From contig NZ_CWHU01000005.1 of assembly GCF_001182725.1 (NCBI RefSeq), positions 62,001-126,000 on the forward strand: 64,000 nt of DNA, written 5' to 3'. Within the stretch, counting starts at the first letter, position 1. Each line of letters starts with the position of its first letter. Positions 17,175-26,221 of this stretch are shown here, one piece after another. This DNA is from Anaerococcus jeddahensis (lineage in GTDB: Bacteria > Bacillota > Clostridia > Tissierellales > Peptoniphilaceae). Under the pieces are notes generated by a model that worked only from the letters and a program-made list of their open reading frames with translations, was not told the origin of the DNA and searched no databases. The position numbers were made by a program, and so were the translations under genes.

Positions 17175-17618
17175 ATGACAGAAAAAACATTTGACAAAGA
17201 TTACGAAAAAGGAATCGAACAAGACCAAGAAATTGAACAAGAAGTTTCAAAGCTTACAATTGCTGATAAGGTTGTAGCAAAAATTTCAAGAATTGCAGTA
17301 AACAGAGTTGATGGAATTTTGGATATGAAAGCAAGTTTTTTTGATTCAGTTTCATCAGTTTTCCAATCATCAAACGAACAAGATACATCTGGAGTTGATG
17401 TAGAAGTTGGACAAAAAGAAGCAAAAGTTAATATGCAAATAATTTTAGAATATGGAAAGTCTGCTCCAAGAATTTTTGAAAATATCAAAAAAGTTGTAAA
17501 AGAAAATGTAAAAGAAATGACAGGCCTTGATGTTGTAACAGTAAATGTAGATGTTGTTGATGTTATGACAAGAGAAGAATACAAAGCAAAAAAATCTGAT
17601 AACGACGATAGAAAATAA
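17175..17618 (+). CDS. asp23: Asp23/Gls24 family envelope stress response protein
   Basis: The 147-aa protein matches Asp23: ADKVVAKISRIAVNRVDGILDM, VDVEVGQKEAKVNMQIILEYG, and a C-terminal EMTGLDVVTVNVDVVDV. Asp23 is an abundant cytoplasmic protein tethered beneath the membrane by AmaP and tied to cell envelope homeostasis. RBS AGGGGAA lies 8 nt before the ATG. A terminator follows the stop. Confidence 0.93.
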   Translation: MTEKTFDKDYEKGIEQDQEIEQEVSKLTIADKVVAKISRIAVNRVDGILDMKASFFDSVSSVFQSSNEQDTSGVDVEVGQKEAKVNMQIILEYGKSAPRIFENIKKVVKENVKEMTGLDVVTVNVDVVDVMTREEYKAKKSDNDDRK

Positions 17619-17627
17619 TAAAAACTG

Positions 17628-17657
17628 AAGGGATTGGCTTTGCCAATCTCTTTTTTT
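17628..17657 (+). terminator. Terminator of amaP-asp23 operon
   Basis: GATTGGC-TTT-GCCAATC stem followed by a T-run. Confidence 0.85.
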
Positions 17658-17677
17658 AAAAAAATTTAGGAGAAATT

Positions 17678-18031
17678 ATGGAAGCTTTATTAATTGGATA
17701 TAAATCATGCTCAACTTGTAAAAAAACTGAAAAATTTTTAGAAGAAAAGAAAGTTGATTATAAATTTCAAGATGTAAAAGAAGAAAAACCAGAAAAAGAT
17801 CAAATAAAAAAATTATATGAAAAAAGTGGTTTAGATATTAAGAAATTTTTTAATACATCTGGACAAATTTATAGGAAATTGAATTTAAAAGACAAATTAA
17901 AAGATATGAGTGAAGATGAAAAATTGGAATTACTAGCATCAGATGGCATGCTATTAAAAAGACCAATACTAGTTTATGGTGATGATGTTGTAGTTGGTAG
18001 ATTAAATATAGAAAAATATTTTGAAAAATAG
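17678..18031 (+). CDS. ArsC/Spx-family thioredoxin-fold protein
   Basis: The 117-aa protein has GYKSCSTCKKTEKFLEE with a CxxC pair at Cys10/Cys13 and the family motif RPILVYGDDVVVGR near the C-terminus. It belongs to the ArsC/Spx/YffB group. True ArsC needs a conserved Arg triad, and Spx works on RNA polymerase; the wording KKFFNTSGQIYRKL fits the YffB/YusI-like branch best. I call it an ArsC-family protein without assigning arsenate reduction. It is convergent with thiN. Confidence 0.85.
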   Translation: MEALLIGYKSCSTCKKTEKFLEEKKVDYKFQDVKEEKPEKDQIKKLYEKSGLDIKKFFNTSGQIYRKLNLKDKLKDMSEDEKLELLASDGMLLKRPILVYGDDVVVGRLNIEKYFEK

Positions 18032-18053
18032 GGCAGGAAATCCTGCCTTATTT
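18030..18053. terminator. Bidirectional terminator between ArsC-like gene and thiN
   Basis: GGCAGGA-AA-TCCTGCC hairpin overlapping both gene ends; short T-rich stretch on the + side. Confidence 0.65.
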
Positions 18054-18671
18054 ATATGCGCTTTTGTTTTCATAAATTACAAGAATCATGCCCTTATCAA
18101 ATTCTATTTTAAATTCTTTTCCAACCGGTTCGTTTGAAACGCCAATATGCATATGATTTTTTAAAGTGAAATTTTTTAATTCGTATTTTAAATTAATAAG
18201 ATTTAAATTTTCTATCTTTTCTGTTAGGGCAAAAAGAGAAATGTAGGTATTTTCTATTTGTTTTTTTTCTACAAAATTTTTATCTATCACAAATAATTTT
18301 TGATTTTTATTTTTTAATTCTATATCAATTCCTTTTTTCTTAAACTCTTCCATTATTTTTATATTTGCAATTGTGTGGGAAATTCTTCCTCCAAGTCCTC
18401 CATAGACTATTATTTTTTTGTATCCTTTTTTTATGGCAATATTTATTGCAGCATAAAGGTCAGTTTCATCTTTTTCAGGCTTTAATTTTGTTTTTTCTTT
18501 AAAATCTGGCTCTTTTGAGGAATCAAAATCTCCGATTATTTCATCTGCCTCTAAGCCAATTTTTTTTATATAAGTATAGCCCTTGTCAGCTCCAATGATA
18601 TAATCTTCATTTTTTATTTGGTCAAAAAATCCATCAAATTCTCCGCCAGCAAATATATAACATTTTTTCAT
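18048..18671 (-). CDS. thiN: Thiamine pyrophosphokinase
   Basis: The 207-aa protein has AGGEFDGFF at the start, IIGADKGYTYI, DEIIGDFDSS and KPEKDETDLYAAINIA, which are the substrate-binding motifs of TPK (ThiN), and GGRISHTIANI further on. It converts thiamine and ATP to thiamine pyrophosphate and AMP. A GAGGTGG ribosome binding site lies just ahead of the ATG at 18671; the ATG four codons earlier (18683) would overlap that site and is rejected. Another thiamine-related gene (MTH1187 family) lies at 36207. Confidence 0.93.
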   Translation of the reverse strand: MKKCYIFAGGEFDGFFDQIKNEDYIIGADKGYTYIKKIGLEADEIIGDFDSSKEPDFKEKTKLKPEKDETDLYAAINIAIKKGYKKIIVYGGLGGRISHTIANIKIMEEFKKKGIDIELKNKNQKLFVIDKNFVEKKQIENTYISLFALTEKIENLNLINLKYELKNFTLKNHMHIGVSNEPVGKEFKIEFDKGMILVIYENKSAYK

Positions 18672-18767
18672 AATCCACCTCAAAGCTATTATATCATTGT
18701 ATAAATGGAGATGAAAAATTTCTATGGTAGAATATAGATAAATGAATAAGAAGGAGTATTAAATGTA

Positions 18768-19964
18768 ATGAAAAAATTAGATGAAAAGAATTCACAATTA
18801 TTAAAGGTTATTCTTATATCTATTTTAGTATTTTTTGCCTTTTGGTATATTGAAAGTGTAAAAAATGGCTTATCTGTATTTATAGCTGTAATTCAACCTT
18901 TTTTGATTGGATTCATGTTGGCATTTGTCATTAATTTGCCTATGAATTTCTTTGAAAAAAAAGTGTATTCTAAAATTTTTAAAACAGAAAAGACAAAAAA
19001 GTTAGTTCCAATATTTTCGCTTATAACATCTTGGATTTTATTTATCCTAGGCATATGCATATTTTTAAATGTATTAATTCCAAGAATTTCAAATGCGGTA
19101 ACAACTCTTATTAATAAGTTTCCAGACTTTTTAAATGATTTGGTAAGGCTTTTAAACAAAAATAAAATGACAAAGAGATTTGCAGATGACGTTCAAGATT
19201 ACATTTATAGTGTAAATTGGAACAAAAGTTTGGAACAAATTAAGGATTATTTCCTTGGTGAAGCTGGAAATATTTTTACCAAAACAACTTCAATTATAAA
19301 TTCAGTATCATCAACACTCGTTACAATTGTTGCTGCTATAGTTTTTTCAGTCTTTGTTTTGATAAACAAAAAAGATTTGAAAATTTTTTCTAACAGGATT
19401 ATTTATTCTTTGTTTAAAAAAGAAAATGCCGATGAAATAAACAAGGTTGCAAGTCTATCATATTCATCATTTGCTTCCTATATAAATTCAAAAGCCCTTT
19501 CAAGTTTAATTCTTGGAATTTTGGTATTTATTGGAATGTTAATTTTGAAAATTCCTTTTGCAGCCATGGCAGCAATTTTGGTTGCAATTGCAGATTTTAT
19601 TCCATATGTTGGACCTTTGATTGCAACTATTATAATGATGATTTTAATTTTTATAGAATCACCTTTCCAATCTTTGGTATTTTTAATATTTTTATTAATT
19701 GCCCAACAAGTTCAAGGCTCAATTATTTATCCAGCTATTGCAGGAAAAACAATAGGTCTTCCATCAATTTGGGTAATTGTATCAATTGCAATAGGAGGAA
19801 GTTTGTTTGGAATTGTTGGAATGCTTGTTTCAATTCCAATAGCTTCAATTTTGTATACACTTATGAATGAAAAAATGGATAAGACCTTGGCAAAAAAAGA
19901 AATTTCTGAAAAAGAGATAGAAGAAATATCAGAAAAAATTCACTATAAGAAGGGTGAAAAATAA
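18768..19964 (+). CDS. AI-2E family transporter (PF01594 permease)
   Basis: The 398-aa protein has two N-terminal helices, a soluble region, and a cluster of helices at residues 230-370 containing VAIADFIPYVGPLIATI and the late motif PSIWVIVSIAIGGSLFGIVGMLVSIP. That is the signature of the AI-2E/YdbI/YtvI family, whose members export diverse solutes; the name does not prove autoinducer transport. RBS AAGGAG; an ATG at 18763 is followed at once by a stop, so the ATG at 18768 is used. It is immediately followed by a papain-like protein gene. Confidence 0.88.
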   Translation: MKKLDEKNSQLLKVILISILVFFAFWYIESVKNGLSVFIAVIQPFLIGFMLAFVINLPMNFFEKKVYSKIFKTEKTKKLVPIFSLITSWILFILGICIFLNVLIPRISNAVTTLINKFPDFLNDLVRLLNKNKMTKRFADDVQDYIYSVNWNKSLEQIKDYFLGEAGNIFTKTTSIINSVSSTLVTIVAAIVFSVFVLINKKDLKIFSNRIIYSLFKKENADEINKVASLSYSSFASYINSKALSSLILGILVFIGMLILKIPFAAMAAILVAIADFIPYVGPLIATIIMMILIFIESPFQSLVFLIFLLIAQQVQGSIIYPAIAGKTIGLPSIWVIVSIAIGGSLFGIVGMLVSIPIASILYTLMNEKMDKTLAKKEISEKEIEEISEKIHYKKGEK

Positions 19965-20579
19965 ATGAAATTAAAAAGATCTAGAATGGGCGAATTTGTT
20001 CCTGTAATAAAAAATGAAAAAATTTATTATGGGGGCTATCAAAATGACTTAAAAGAAGTTGGGGTAAGTAAATTTTATAGGGATAGGTCCTGTGTAGTTA
20101 CTGCCTTTACCAATACTTATCTTTATCTTTTTAGACCCTTTGAAGAATTTAGCCTAGATCAATTTAATGATTACCAATATTGGTTTTTTAAAATTTTGAA
20201 ACCGAAAATCTATGGAGTTCCAACGGCAAGAGTCTTAGATTTTAAATTAAATAAAATAAGATCAGCCTATCATTTGAAATTAAAATCCCATATTTTGGAA
20301 GATTTTCCACTAAGAAGAAAATCCTTAGATGAAATAGCGGGTTTTATTTCAAGGGCAATTGGACAAAATTTACCCGTAATATTTTTTAATTGGTTGAGCA
20401 GTTCAGTTGATCTTATGAAACATCATGGGGTTACAATTACAGAAATTGAAAAATATAATGATGATTACAAGCTAACAATTTCTTCCTGGGGTGAATTATA
20501 TAAAATTTCATTAAAAAAATTTTTGGCCCAAAAAAGAACCTACACAGGTTTGATTTATTTTGAAAGAGATGACATATAA
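19965..20579 (+). CDS. Putative papain-like (C39-type fold) cysteine peptidase-like protein
   Basis: The 204-aa protein has no signal peptide. The segment DRSCVVTAFTNTYLY (Cys near residue 42) followed by HHGVTITEIEKYNDDYKLTISSWGE resembles the Cys...His...(Asp/Asn) order of papain-fold C39-like domains, where the Cys starts a helix and the His starts a strand. This reading is by pattern only. The ATG directly follows the stop of the AI-2E permease with GGGTGAAAA as a weak ribosome binding site, so the two are tightly coupled. Confidence 0.5.
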   Translation: MKLKRSRMGEFVPVIKNEKIYYGGYQNDLKEVGVSKFYRDRSCVVTAFTNTYLYLFRPFEEFSLDQFNDYQYWFFKILKPKIYGVPTARVLDFKLNKIRSAYHLKLKSHILEDFPLRRKSLDEIAGFISRAIGQNLPVIFFNWLSSSVDLMKHHGVTITEIEKYNDDYKLTISSWGELYKISLKKFLAQKRTYTGLIYFERDDI

Positions 20580-20650
20580 GTGTTTAACCTAAAGTTGATA
20601 AAAATTTAAAGTGTAAAAAAGATTCATTGAAAAAGGAATAGGAGATAAAT

Positions 20651-23014
20651 ATGAATAAAAATAAATTTATGGAAAGCTACATTGAAAACCTGCAAAGGAT
20701 CACCCTTAAAAATTTTAGTGATACATCTGATAAGGACAGGTATTTTGCCCTTTGCGATACAATAATGGAGCTTATTAATCAAGAGTGGAGAAATTGTAAA
20801 AATAGGACAAGAAAATCTAGAAAAGCCTATTATTTTTCAGCAGAATTTTTGGTAGGAAGGTCTCTTGGAAATAACCTTATAAATCTTGGAATTTATGACC
20901 AAGTTAAGGAAATTTTAAGCGAAATAGATATTGATTTTGAATCAATAGAAAATTTTGAAGATGATGCTGCTCTTGGAAATGGTGGTCTCGGTAGACTTGC
21001 TGCTTGTTTTATGGATTCAGCAGCAACCCAAAAGCTAGATTTGTATGGTTACGGCGTAAGATATAGAGAAGGACTTTTCAAACAAAAAATTGAAAATGGA
21101 TTTCAAGTAGAAGAGGGCGATCACTGGATAAAAGATGGTGATGGTTGGTCAATAAGAGTTGAATCTGATTCAAAAATTGTAAAATTTAGGGATCAAACAG
21201 TAAAGGCAGTTCCATATGATATGCCAATGCTTGGCTTTGAAAATGAACAAGTAAACACCCTAAGACTTTGGCAAGCAGAGCCATTTGAAGAATTCGATTT
21301 TTCATACTTTAATAATTTTCAATATGATAAGGCAGTCGAAGAAAAAAATAGGGCTGAAGATATAACCAGAGTTTTATATCCAAATGATATGCAAAGAGAT
21401 GGAAGAGTTTTAAGATTAAAACAACAATATTTCTTCTGTTCAGCATCAATCCAAGATATGGTTTCAAAATACAAACAATTTTTTGAACACGACCTTCAAT
21501 TTAATGATTTTCCAAAATATCATGTAATTCAATTAAATGACACCCACCCAATAATTGCAATACCAGAGCTAATTAGGGTTTTGGTTGATGAAAATTCAAT
21601 TGAATTTAATAAAGCAGTAGAAATAACCAAAAAAACTTTCGCCTTTACAAATCATACAGTCTTACAAGAAGCCCTAGAAACTTGGCCAAAAGATATAATG
21701 CTAGAAGTTTGTCCAAGATGCTTTGAAATAATTCAAAATTTAAATGATAATTTAGTAAAAGAATTTAAAGAAAAGGGACTTTCAGAAGAGGCAATCGATC
21801 CATACAGAATTATAAGATTTGATCAAATAAGAATGGCAAACCTTGCAATTGTTATGAGTAAGTCAGTAAATGGAGTGGCAAAACTTCACACACAAATTTT
21901 AAAAGATGATACTTTTAACAATTGGTATAAAATAATGCCAGAAAAATTCAACAATAAAACAAATGGAATAACTCCAAGAAGATGGCTTGTTTATTCAAAC
22001 ATCAAACTTTCAGATTTTATTACAGAAAAACTTGGAAACGATGAGTGGAAATATGACCTTACAAAATTAAAGGAACTTGAAAAATATCTTGACGATGAAA
22101 AAACTCTAGAAGAACTAAACCAAATAAAATTTGAAAACAAAAAAGATTTGGCAAAATATATTTTAGACAATGAAGGAATAAGTATAGATCCAAATTCAAT
22201 TTTTGACATTCAAGTAAAAAGAATTCACGAATACAAAAGACAACACTTAAATCTCCTTCATATAATTAGTCTTTACCATAAATTAAAAAATAATCCAGAC
22301 ATGGACTTTTATCCGACAACTTTTATACTTGGAGGAAAAGCTGCGCCAGGATATTTTAGGGCAAAGGCAATAATAAAACTTGCAAACGAAATAGCAAGAG
22401 TAATAAATAATGACGAGGATGTAAATGATAAAATTAAACTTGTTTTTGTAAAAAATTACAGGGTAAGCTATGGTGAAAAACTCTTCCCAGCAGCAGATAT
22501 TTCTGAGCAAATTTCAACAGCAGGAAAAGAAGCTTCAGGAACTGGAAATATGAAATTTATGCTAAATGGAGCTTTAACACTTGGAACATATGATGGGGCA
22601 AATATAGAAATATTTGAAAATGCAGGATTAGAAAATAATTATTTATTTGGAGCAAGGGTTGAAGAATTAAATGAAATTTATGATTCTTATAATCCAAAAG
22701 AATTTTATCACACAAACCAAGCTATAAAAGATGCAGTAGATGCCCTAGTTTCAGGAGAATTAAAAGACAATGATTCCTATATGTTTTTAGATATTTATAA
22801 CTCTCTTATAAATCCACAAGGTGGAGAAAAAGCCGACACATATTTTCTTTTAAAAGATTTTGAAGATTACAAAAATACACAAGAAAAAATAAATAAAGAA
22901 TATTCTAATAGACTTACATGGGCAAGAAAGAGCCTAAAAAATATAGCAAACGCAGGATATTTCTCATCAGACAGAACAATTCTTGAATATGCAAAAGATA
23001 TTTGGAAATTATAA
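20651..23014 (+). CDS. glgP: Glycogen/alpha-glucan phosphorylase
   Basis: The 787-aa enzyme has family landmarks throughout: EFLVGRSLGNNLINLG, ALGNGGLGRLAACFMDS, LNDTHPIIAIPEL, FTNHTVLQEALETWP, and the PLP-lysine region EASGTGNMKFMLNGALTLGT. It releases glucose-1-phosphate from alpha-1,4-glucans using phosphate. Full length for the bacterial MalP/GlgP type. RBS ATAGGAGATAA precedes the ATG. No glycogen synthesis or debranching genes are nearby, so its polymer partner genes must be elsewhere. Confidence 0.97.
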   Translation: MNKNKFMESYIENLQRITLKNFSDTSDKDRYFALCDTIMELINQEWRNCKNRTRKSRKAYYFSAEFLVGRSLGNNLINLGIYDQVKEILSEIDIDFESIENFEDDAALGNGGLGRLAACFMDSAATQKLDLYGYGVRYREGLFKQKIENGFQVEEGDHWIKDGDGWSIRVESDSKIVKFRDQTVKAVPYDMPMLGFENEQVNTLRLWQAEPFEEFDFSYFNNFQYDKAVEEKNRAEDITRVLYPNDMQRDGRVLRLKQQYFFCSASIQDMVSKYKQFFEHDLQFNDFPKYHVIQLNDTHPIIAIPELIRVLVDENSIEFNKAVEITKKTFAFTNHTVLQEALETWPKDIMLEVCPRCFEIIQNLNDNLVKEFKEKGLSEEAIDPYRIIRFDQIRMANLAIVMSKSVNGVAKLHTQILKDDTFNNWYKIMPEKFNNKTNGITPRRWLVYSNIKLSDFITEKLGNDEWKYDLTKLKELEKYLDDEKTLEELNQIKFENKKDLAKYILDNEGISIDPNSIFDIQVKRIHEYKRQHLNLLHIISLYHKLKNNPDMDFYPTTFILGGKAAPGYFRAKAIIKLANEIARVINNDEDVNDKIKLVFVKNYRVSYGEKLFPAADISEQISTAGKEASGTGNMKFMLNGALTLGTYDGANIEIFENAGLENNYLFGARVEELNEIYDSYNPKEFYHTNQAIKDAVDALVSGELKDNDSYMFLDIYNSLINPQGGEKADTYFLLKDFEDYKNTQEKINKEYSNRLTWARKSLKNIANAGYFSSDRTILEYAKDIWKL

Positions 23015-23039
23015 TTTAAAATAGAAAGAAATAATAATA

Positions 23040-23834
23040 ATGAACAAAGATATAATAATAGGAATACTCATACCCTTTATAGGTACAAGCCTAGGAGCGG
23101 CTATGGTGTATTTAATGAAAAATGAATTATCAAAAAAATTACAAAAATCCCTATCAGGCTTTGCTGCAGGAGTAATGGTTGCAGCAAGTATTTGGTCACT
23201 TTTAATTCCTGCCATGGAAATGGTAGAAGAAAAAATGGGAAGAGTTTCTTGGGTTCCTGCCGTAGTAGGATTTGCAGTAGGAATAATATTTTTATTATTT
23301 TTAGATAATGTAATACCCCACCAACACTTTGATAGCGATGTAGCAGAAGGACCAAAAAATGAGTCTTTAAGAAAAACAACAATGATGGTTCTTGCAGTTG
23401 TAATTCACAATATTCCAGAAGGAATGGCAGTGGGAGTTTCATTTGCAGGAGTTTTATCAGGAAATACAGATTTGACAATGGCAGGAGCTATGGCACTTTC
23501 TTTAGGAATAGCAATTCAAAATTTCCCAGAAGGCGCGATAATTTCTATGCCTTTAAAAAGTCAAGGAATTGGAAAAAATAAATCATTTGTTATGGGAGTT
23601 TTATCAGGAGCAGTAGAGCCAGTAGCGGCAGTTTTGACAATAATTTTATCCCAAATAATGATTCCAATTTTGCCATATTTATTAAGCTTTGCAGCTGGAG
23701 CAATGTTTTACGTAGTAGTAGAAGAATTAATTCCAGAAGCAACAGGCGAAGGCGAAGACCATTCAAACCTAGGAGTAATTTGGTTTTCAGTAGGCTTTTC
23801 AGTAATGATGATCCTGGATGTGGCATTAGGCTAG
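23040..23834 (+). CDS. ZIP family metal transporter
   Basis: The 264-aa protein has about eight helices. Helix IV has HNIPEGMAVGV and helix V has QNFPEGAIISMPL, the paired ZIP metal-binding motifs; the cytoplasmic loop carries HQHFDSD. GufA/ZupT-like members import zinc and related divalent metals. GAAAGAAA is only a weak RBS. It starts 25 nt after the phosphorylase. The hairpin array at 23834 begins at its stop codon. Confidence 0.92.
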   Translation: MNKDIIIGILIPFIGTSLGAAMVYLMKNELSKKLQKSLSGFAAGVMVAASIWSLLIPAMEMVEEKMGRVSWVPAVVGFAVGIIFLLFLDNVIPHQHFDSDVAEGPKNESLRKTTMMVLAVVIHNIPEGMAVGVSFAGVLSGNTDLTMAGAMALSLGIAIQNFPEGAIISMPLKSQGIGKNKSFVMGVLSGAVEPVAAVLTIILSQIMIPILPYLLSFAAGAMFYVVVEELIPEATGEGEDHSNLGVIWFSVGFSVMMILDVALG

Positions 23835-24290
23835 AAATTGTGCCAGTGGCACAATTTCTACTAATGCCCCGCGGAGTAAAAACGAAGAATTAAAAATTAG
23901 TTTTAATTTGGAAACTAACCACATTAAGTTTAACGCAACCAAAGAGCGTATGTTGGGCTAAAAAATGTGCCGGTGGCACATTTTTTACAAGCATGCCGCG
24001 GAGTAAAAACGAAGAATAAAAATCAAGTTTTAAAATAATAAAAAATCAAATTAAGTTTAACGCAACCAAAGAGCGTGCTTGGATAATAAATTGTGCCAGT
24101 GGCACAATTTCTACTAATGCCCCGCGGAGTAAAAACGAAGAGTAAAACTCGAATTTCAAATTAAAAAAAGATTAAGTTAAGTCAAACGCAACCAAAGAGC
24201 GTATGTTGGGCTAAAAAATGTGCCGGTGACACATTTTTTACAAGCATGCAGGTGATAAAAAACGAAGAATAAAATTTAAATTACAAAAAT
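23834..24290. repeat. Array of four alternating palindromic repeat units
   Basis: Two unit types alternate with a period of about 125-128 bp. Type I has AAATTGTGCC-AGT-GGCACAATTT (23835-23857 and 24088-24110). Type II has AAAAAATGTGCC-GGT-GGCACATTTTTT (23960-23986) and a mutated copy at 24213-24239. After each hairpin come CTAATGCCCCGCGG or CAAGCATGCCGCGG, then AGTAAAAACGAAGA, then CGCAACCAAAGAGCGT before the next hairpin. The dimer I+II is therefore tandemly duplicated (about 253 bp). No coding potential is seen in 23835-24480. Confidence 0.85.
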
Positions 24291-24327
24291 AAATAATAGT
24301 TGAAAACAAAAATTAAAATTAACAAAA

Positions 24328-24357
24328 ACACCAAGCTAAAAGCTTGGTATTTTTTTG
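24328..24357 (+). terminator. Terminator ahead of cdaA
   Basis: ACCAAGCT-AAA-AGCTTGGT stem followed by ATTTTTTT. Confidence 0.85.
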
Positions 24358-24480
24358 TGATTTTTTTCCATTAAATTCAATCAGCAAAAAAATTTATCAA
24401 ATTTAAATTTTATTTTAGCCTTTCTTTTCTACAAAAATTCATAATAAAGTATATAATATACTTAGAATTAGGAGGTAGAC

Positions 24481-25299
24481 ATGTCATATTTAGATAATTT
24501 TATTGCCTATTTATCATTAATTAGAATTACAGATATAATTGATATAGCGCTAATCGCCTTTATTGCTTATAAATTATTAAAGCTTCTTAAAAATACTAGG
24601 GCTGAGCAGGTTATGAAAGGATTTATTTTTGTTTTAATTTTTGCATCGATTGCAGATATTTTCAAATTAAATACAGTTTCATGGCTTATGAATCAATTTT
24701 TTACTGTATCTTTGGTATTTATAATTGTTGTTTTTCAACCAGAATTAAGGTCTGCCTTGGAGAGAATTGGTAGGGGAAGAAATTTTTTTGTAAATGATTC
24801 TTACAATAAAAATGAGAGGTCCATTGATGAAATTGTTTCGGCTATGAGTTCTTTGTCAAGGCAAAAAATTGGTGCCTTGGTCGTTATTGAAAGAGAAGTT
24901 GGTCTTAATGATATTATTGAAAGTGGGACTCTTTTAAGATCAGAAATTTCTAGTGAGCTTTTGATAAATATTTTTATTCCAAACACTCCTCTTCACGACG
25001 GAGCTGTAATAATTCGTGATGATTTGATTGAGGCTGCTGCTTGCTATTTGCCTTTAACTACAAATAATACTCTTTCCAAAGAGCTTGGCACTCGTCACAG
25101 GGCTGCTATTGGAATTAGCGAAAAAAGTGATTGCCTTGTGGTTGTTGTAAGTGAAGAAACGGGAACAATTTCAATTGTAAGTAATGGAACCATCAACAGA
25201 TATTTTGATGAAGAATCTTTAAAGGATAGGCTTATTAAAGAGCTTAAAGAAAATGAAAATAAATTGAATTTTAAAAGGAGGGTTGATGATGAACAATAA
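24481..25299 (+). CDS. cdaA: Diadenylate cyclase CdaA
   Basis: The 272-aa protein has three N-terminal membrane helices (residues about 12-82), a short coiled linker, and a DAC domain with the catalytic pairs LHDGAVIIRDD (DGA) and GTRHRAAIG (RHR). It makes c-di-AMP from two ATP at the membrane; c-di-AMP controls potassium and osmolyte uptake and wall homeostasis. RBS AGGAGG precedes the ATG. It overlaps cdaR by 11 nt. Confidence 0.96.
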   Translation: MSYLDNFIAYLSLIRITDIIDIALIAFIAYKLLKLLKNTRAEQVMKGFIFVLIFASIADIFKLNTVSWLMNQFFTVSLVFIIVVFQPELRSALERIGRGRNFFVNDSYNKNERSIDEIVSAMSSLSRQKIGALVVIEREVGLNDIIESGTLLRSEISSELLINIFIPNTPLHDGAVIIRDDLIEAAACYLPLTTNNTLSKELGTRHRAAIGISEKSDCLVVVVSEETGTISIVSNGTINRYFDEESLKDRLIKELKENENKLNFKRRVDDEQ

Positions 25300-26221
25300 A
25301 AATGATAGAAAATTAGTTGCTTTGTCAATTCTTGTTGCAGTTATCATGTGGGCTTTTGTAATGACTTCAACCAATCCTTCCCTTTCAAAAACTGTTAGAA
25401 ATGTTCCTTTGACCATAAAAAATCAAGAAGATTTACAAAAAGATGGATACACCTTGGTTGGAAGAGATCAAGTTTCAAGTGTAAATGTAAAAGTTGAAGG
25501 ATCAAGATCAGATCTTGCATCTTTAACAGCTGATGATTTAATTGCAAGTGTTGACTTGGGAGTTCCAACTGAGGGAATAAAAACTTTAAATGTAAAAGTT
25601 GAAGGCCCTTCTGGAATAAAAATCGAAAGTGTTAGTCCTTCAAATTTTAATTTTAAAGTGGAAAAAATTGTAAAAAAGGACTTGCCTATAGAGGTAAGAA
25701 TTCCTGATAGATTAAAAGAATCAAAAATTATTAATGTTAGCGAGCAAGATCCGAAAAGAATTACTGTTTCAGGTCTTAGGAATAATGTTGATAAGGTAAA
25801 TAAGCTTGTCATAAGTATTAATGATGATGAATTTCTTGATGGAAAAATTCACGATATTGGAGTAAAAGTACTTGATAAAAATGGAAAAAGTGTAGAAAAT
25901 ATCGACCTTTCAAAAAACGATGTATCAATTGCCTTTGATGTTTTACAAAGTAAGGAAGTAAATCTAGAACTTGATTATGAAAATCTACCAAAAAATATGC
26001 AAATTGAAGAAAGTAAAATTTCTCCTCAAAAGATAATTATTAAGGGCGAGAAAAATATTTTAGATAAAATTAATAGCATAAAAACTAGAAAAATTGACCT
26101 ATCTAGCCTTAAAAATAATGTATTTGAACAAAGTGTAGAGTTAAATATTCCAGAATCTGTTGAACTAAGCGATACTGATTCTTTTGCAAATGTTTATATA
26201 AAATTAGGAAAGAAAAATTAA
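25289..26221 (+). CDS. cdaR: CdaA regulatory protein CdaR (YbbR-domain)
   Basis: The protein has one N-terminal membrane anchor (LVALSILVAVIMWAFVM) and then about three to four YbbR repeats facing outside, with repeating phrases such as VNVKVEGSRSDLASLTADD and the LPIEVRI / VNLELDY strands. CdaR binds CdaA and tunes c-di-AMP synthesis. Starts at 25283 (TTG), 25286 or 25289 (ATG) are possible; AAGGAGGG ending at 25282 best spaces 25289. The next gene starts inside its stop codon. Confidence 0.92.
   Translation: MNNKNDRKLVALSILVAVIMWAFVMTSTNPSLSKTVRNVPLTIKNQEDLQKDGYTLVGRDQVSSVNVKVEGSRSDLASLTADDLIASVDLGVPTEGIKTLNVKVEGPSGIKIESVSPSNFNFKVEKIVKKDLPIEVRIPDRLKESKIINVSEQDPKRITVSGLRNNVDKVNKLVISINDDEFLDGKIHDIGVKVLDKNGKSVENIDLSKNDVSIAFDVLQSKEVNLELDYENLPKNMQIEESKISPQKIIIKGEKNILDKINSIKTRKIDLSSLKNNVFEQSVELNIPESVELSDTDSFANVYIKLGKKN

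Noticed and set aside
17678..18031. Assignment as Spx or true arsenate reductase
   Set aside because: CxxC is present, but residues specific for Spx-RNA polymerase contact or the ArsC Arg triad cannot be confirmed; kept as ArsC/Spx family.
23101..23478. 125-aa Leu-rich minus-strand ORF
   Set aside because: Antisense shadow of the ZIP transporter; composition is an artefact of AT-rich hydrophobic codons.
23834..24290. Possible CRISPR array or origin iterons
   Set aside because: Unit length is about 125 bp with two alternating types; no DnaA boxes in order and no cas or replication genes adjacent.
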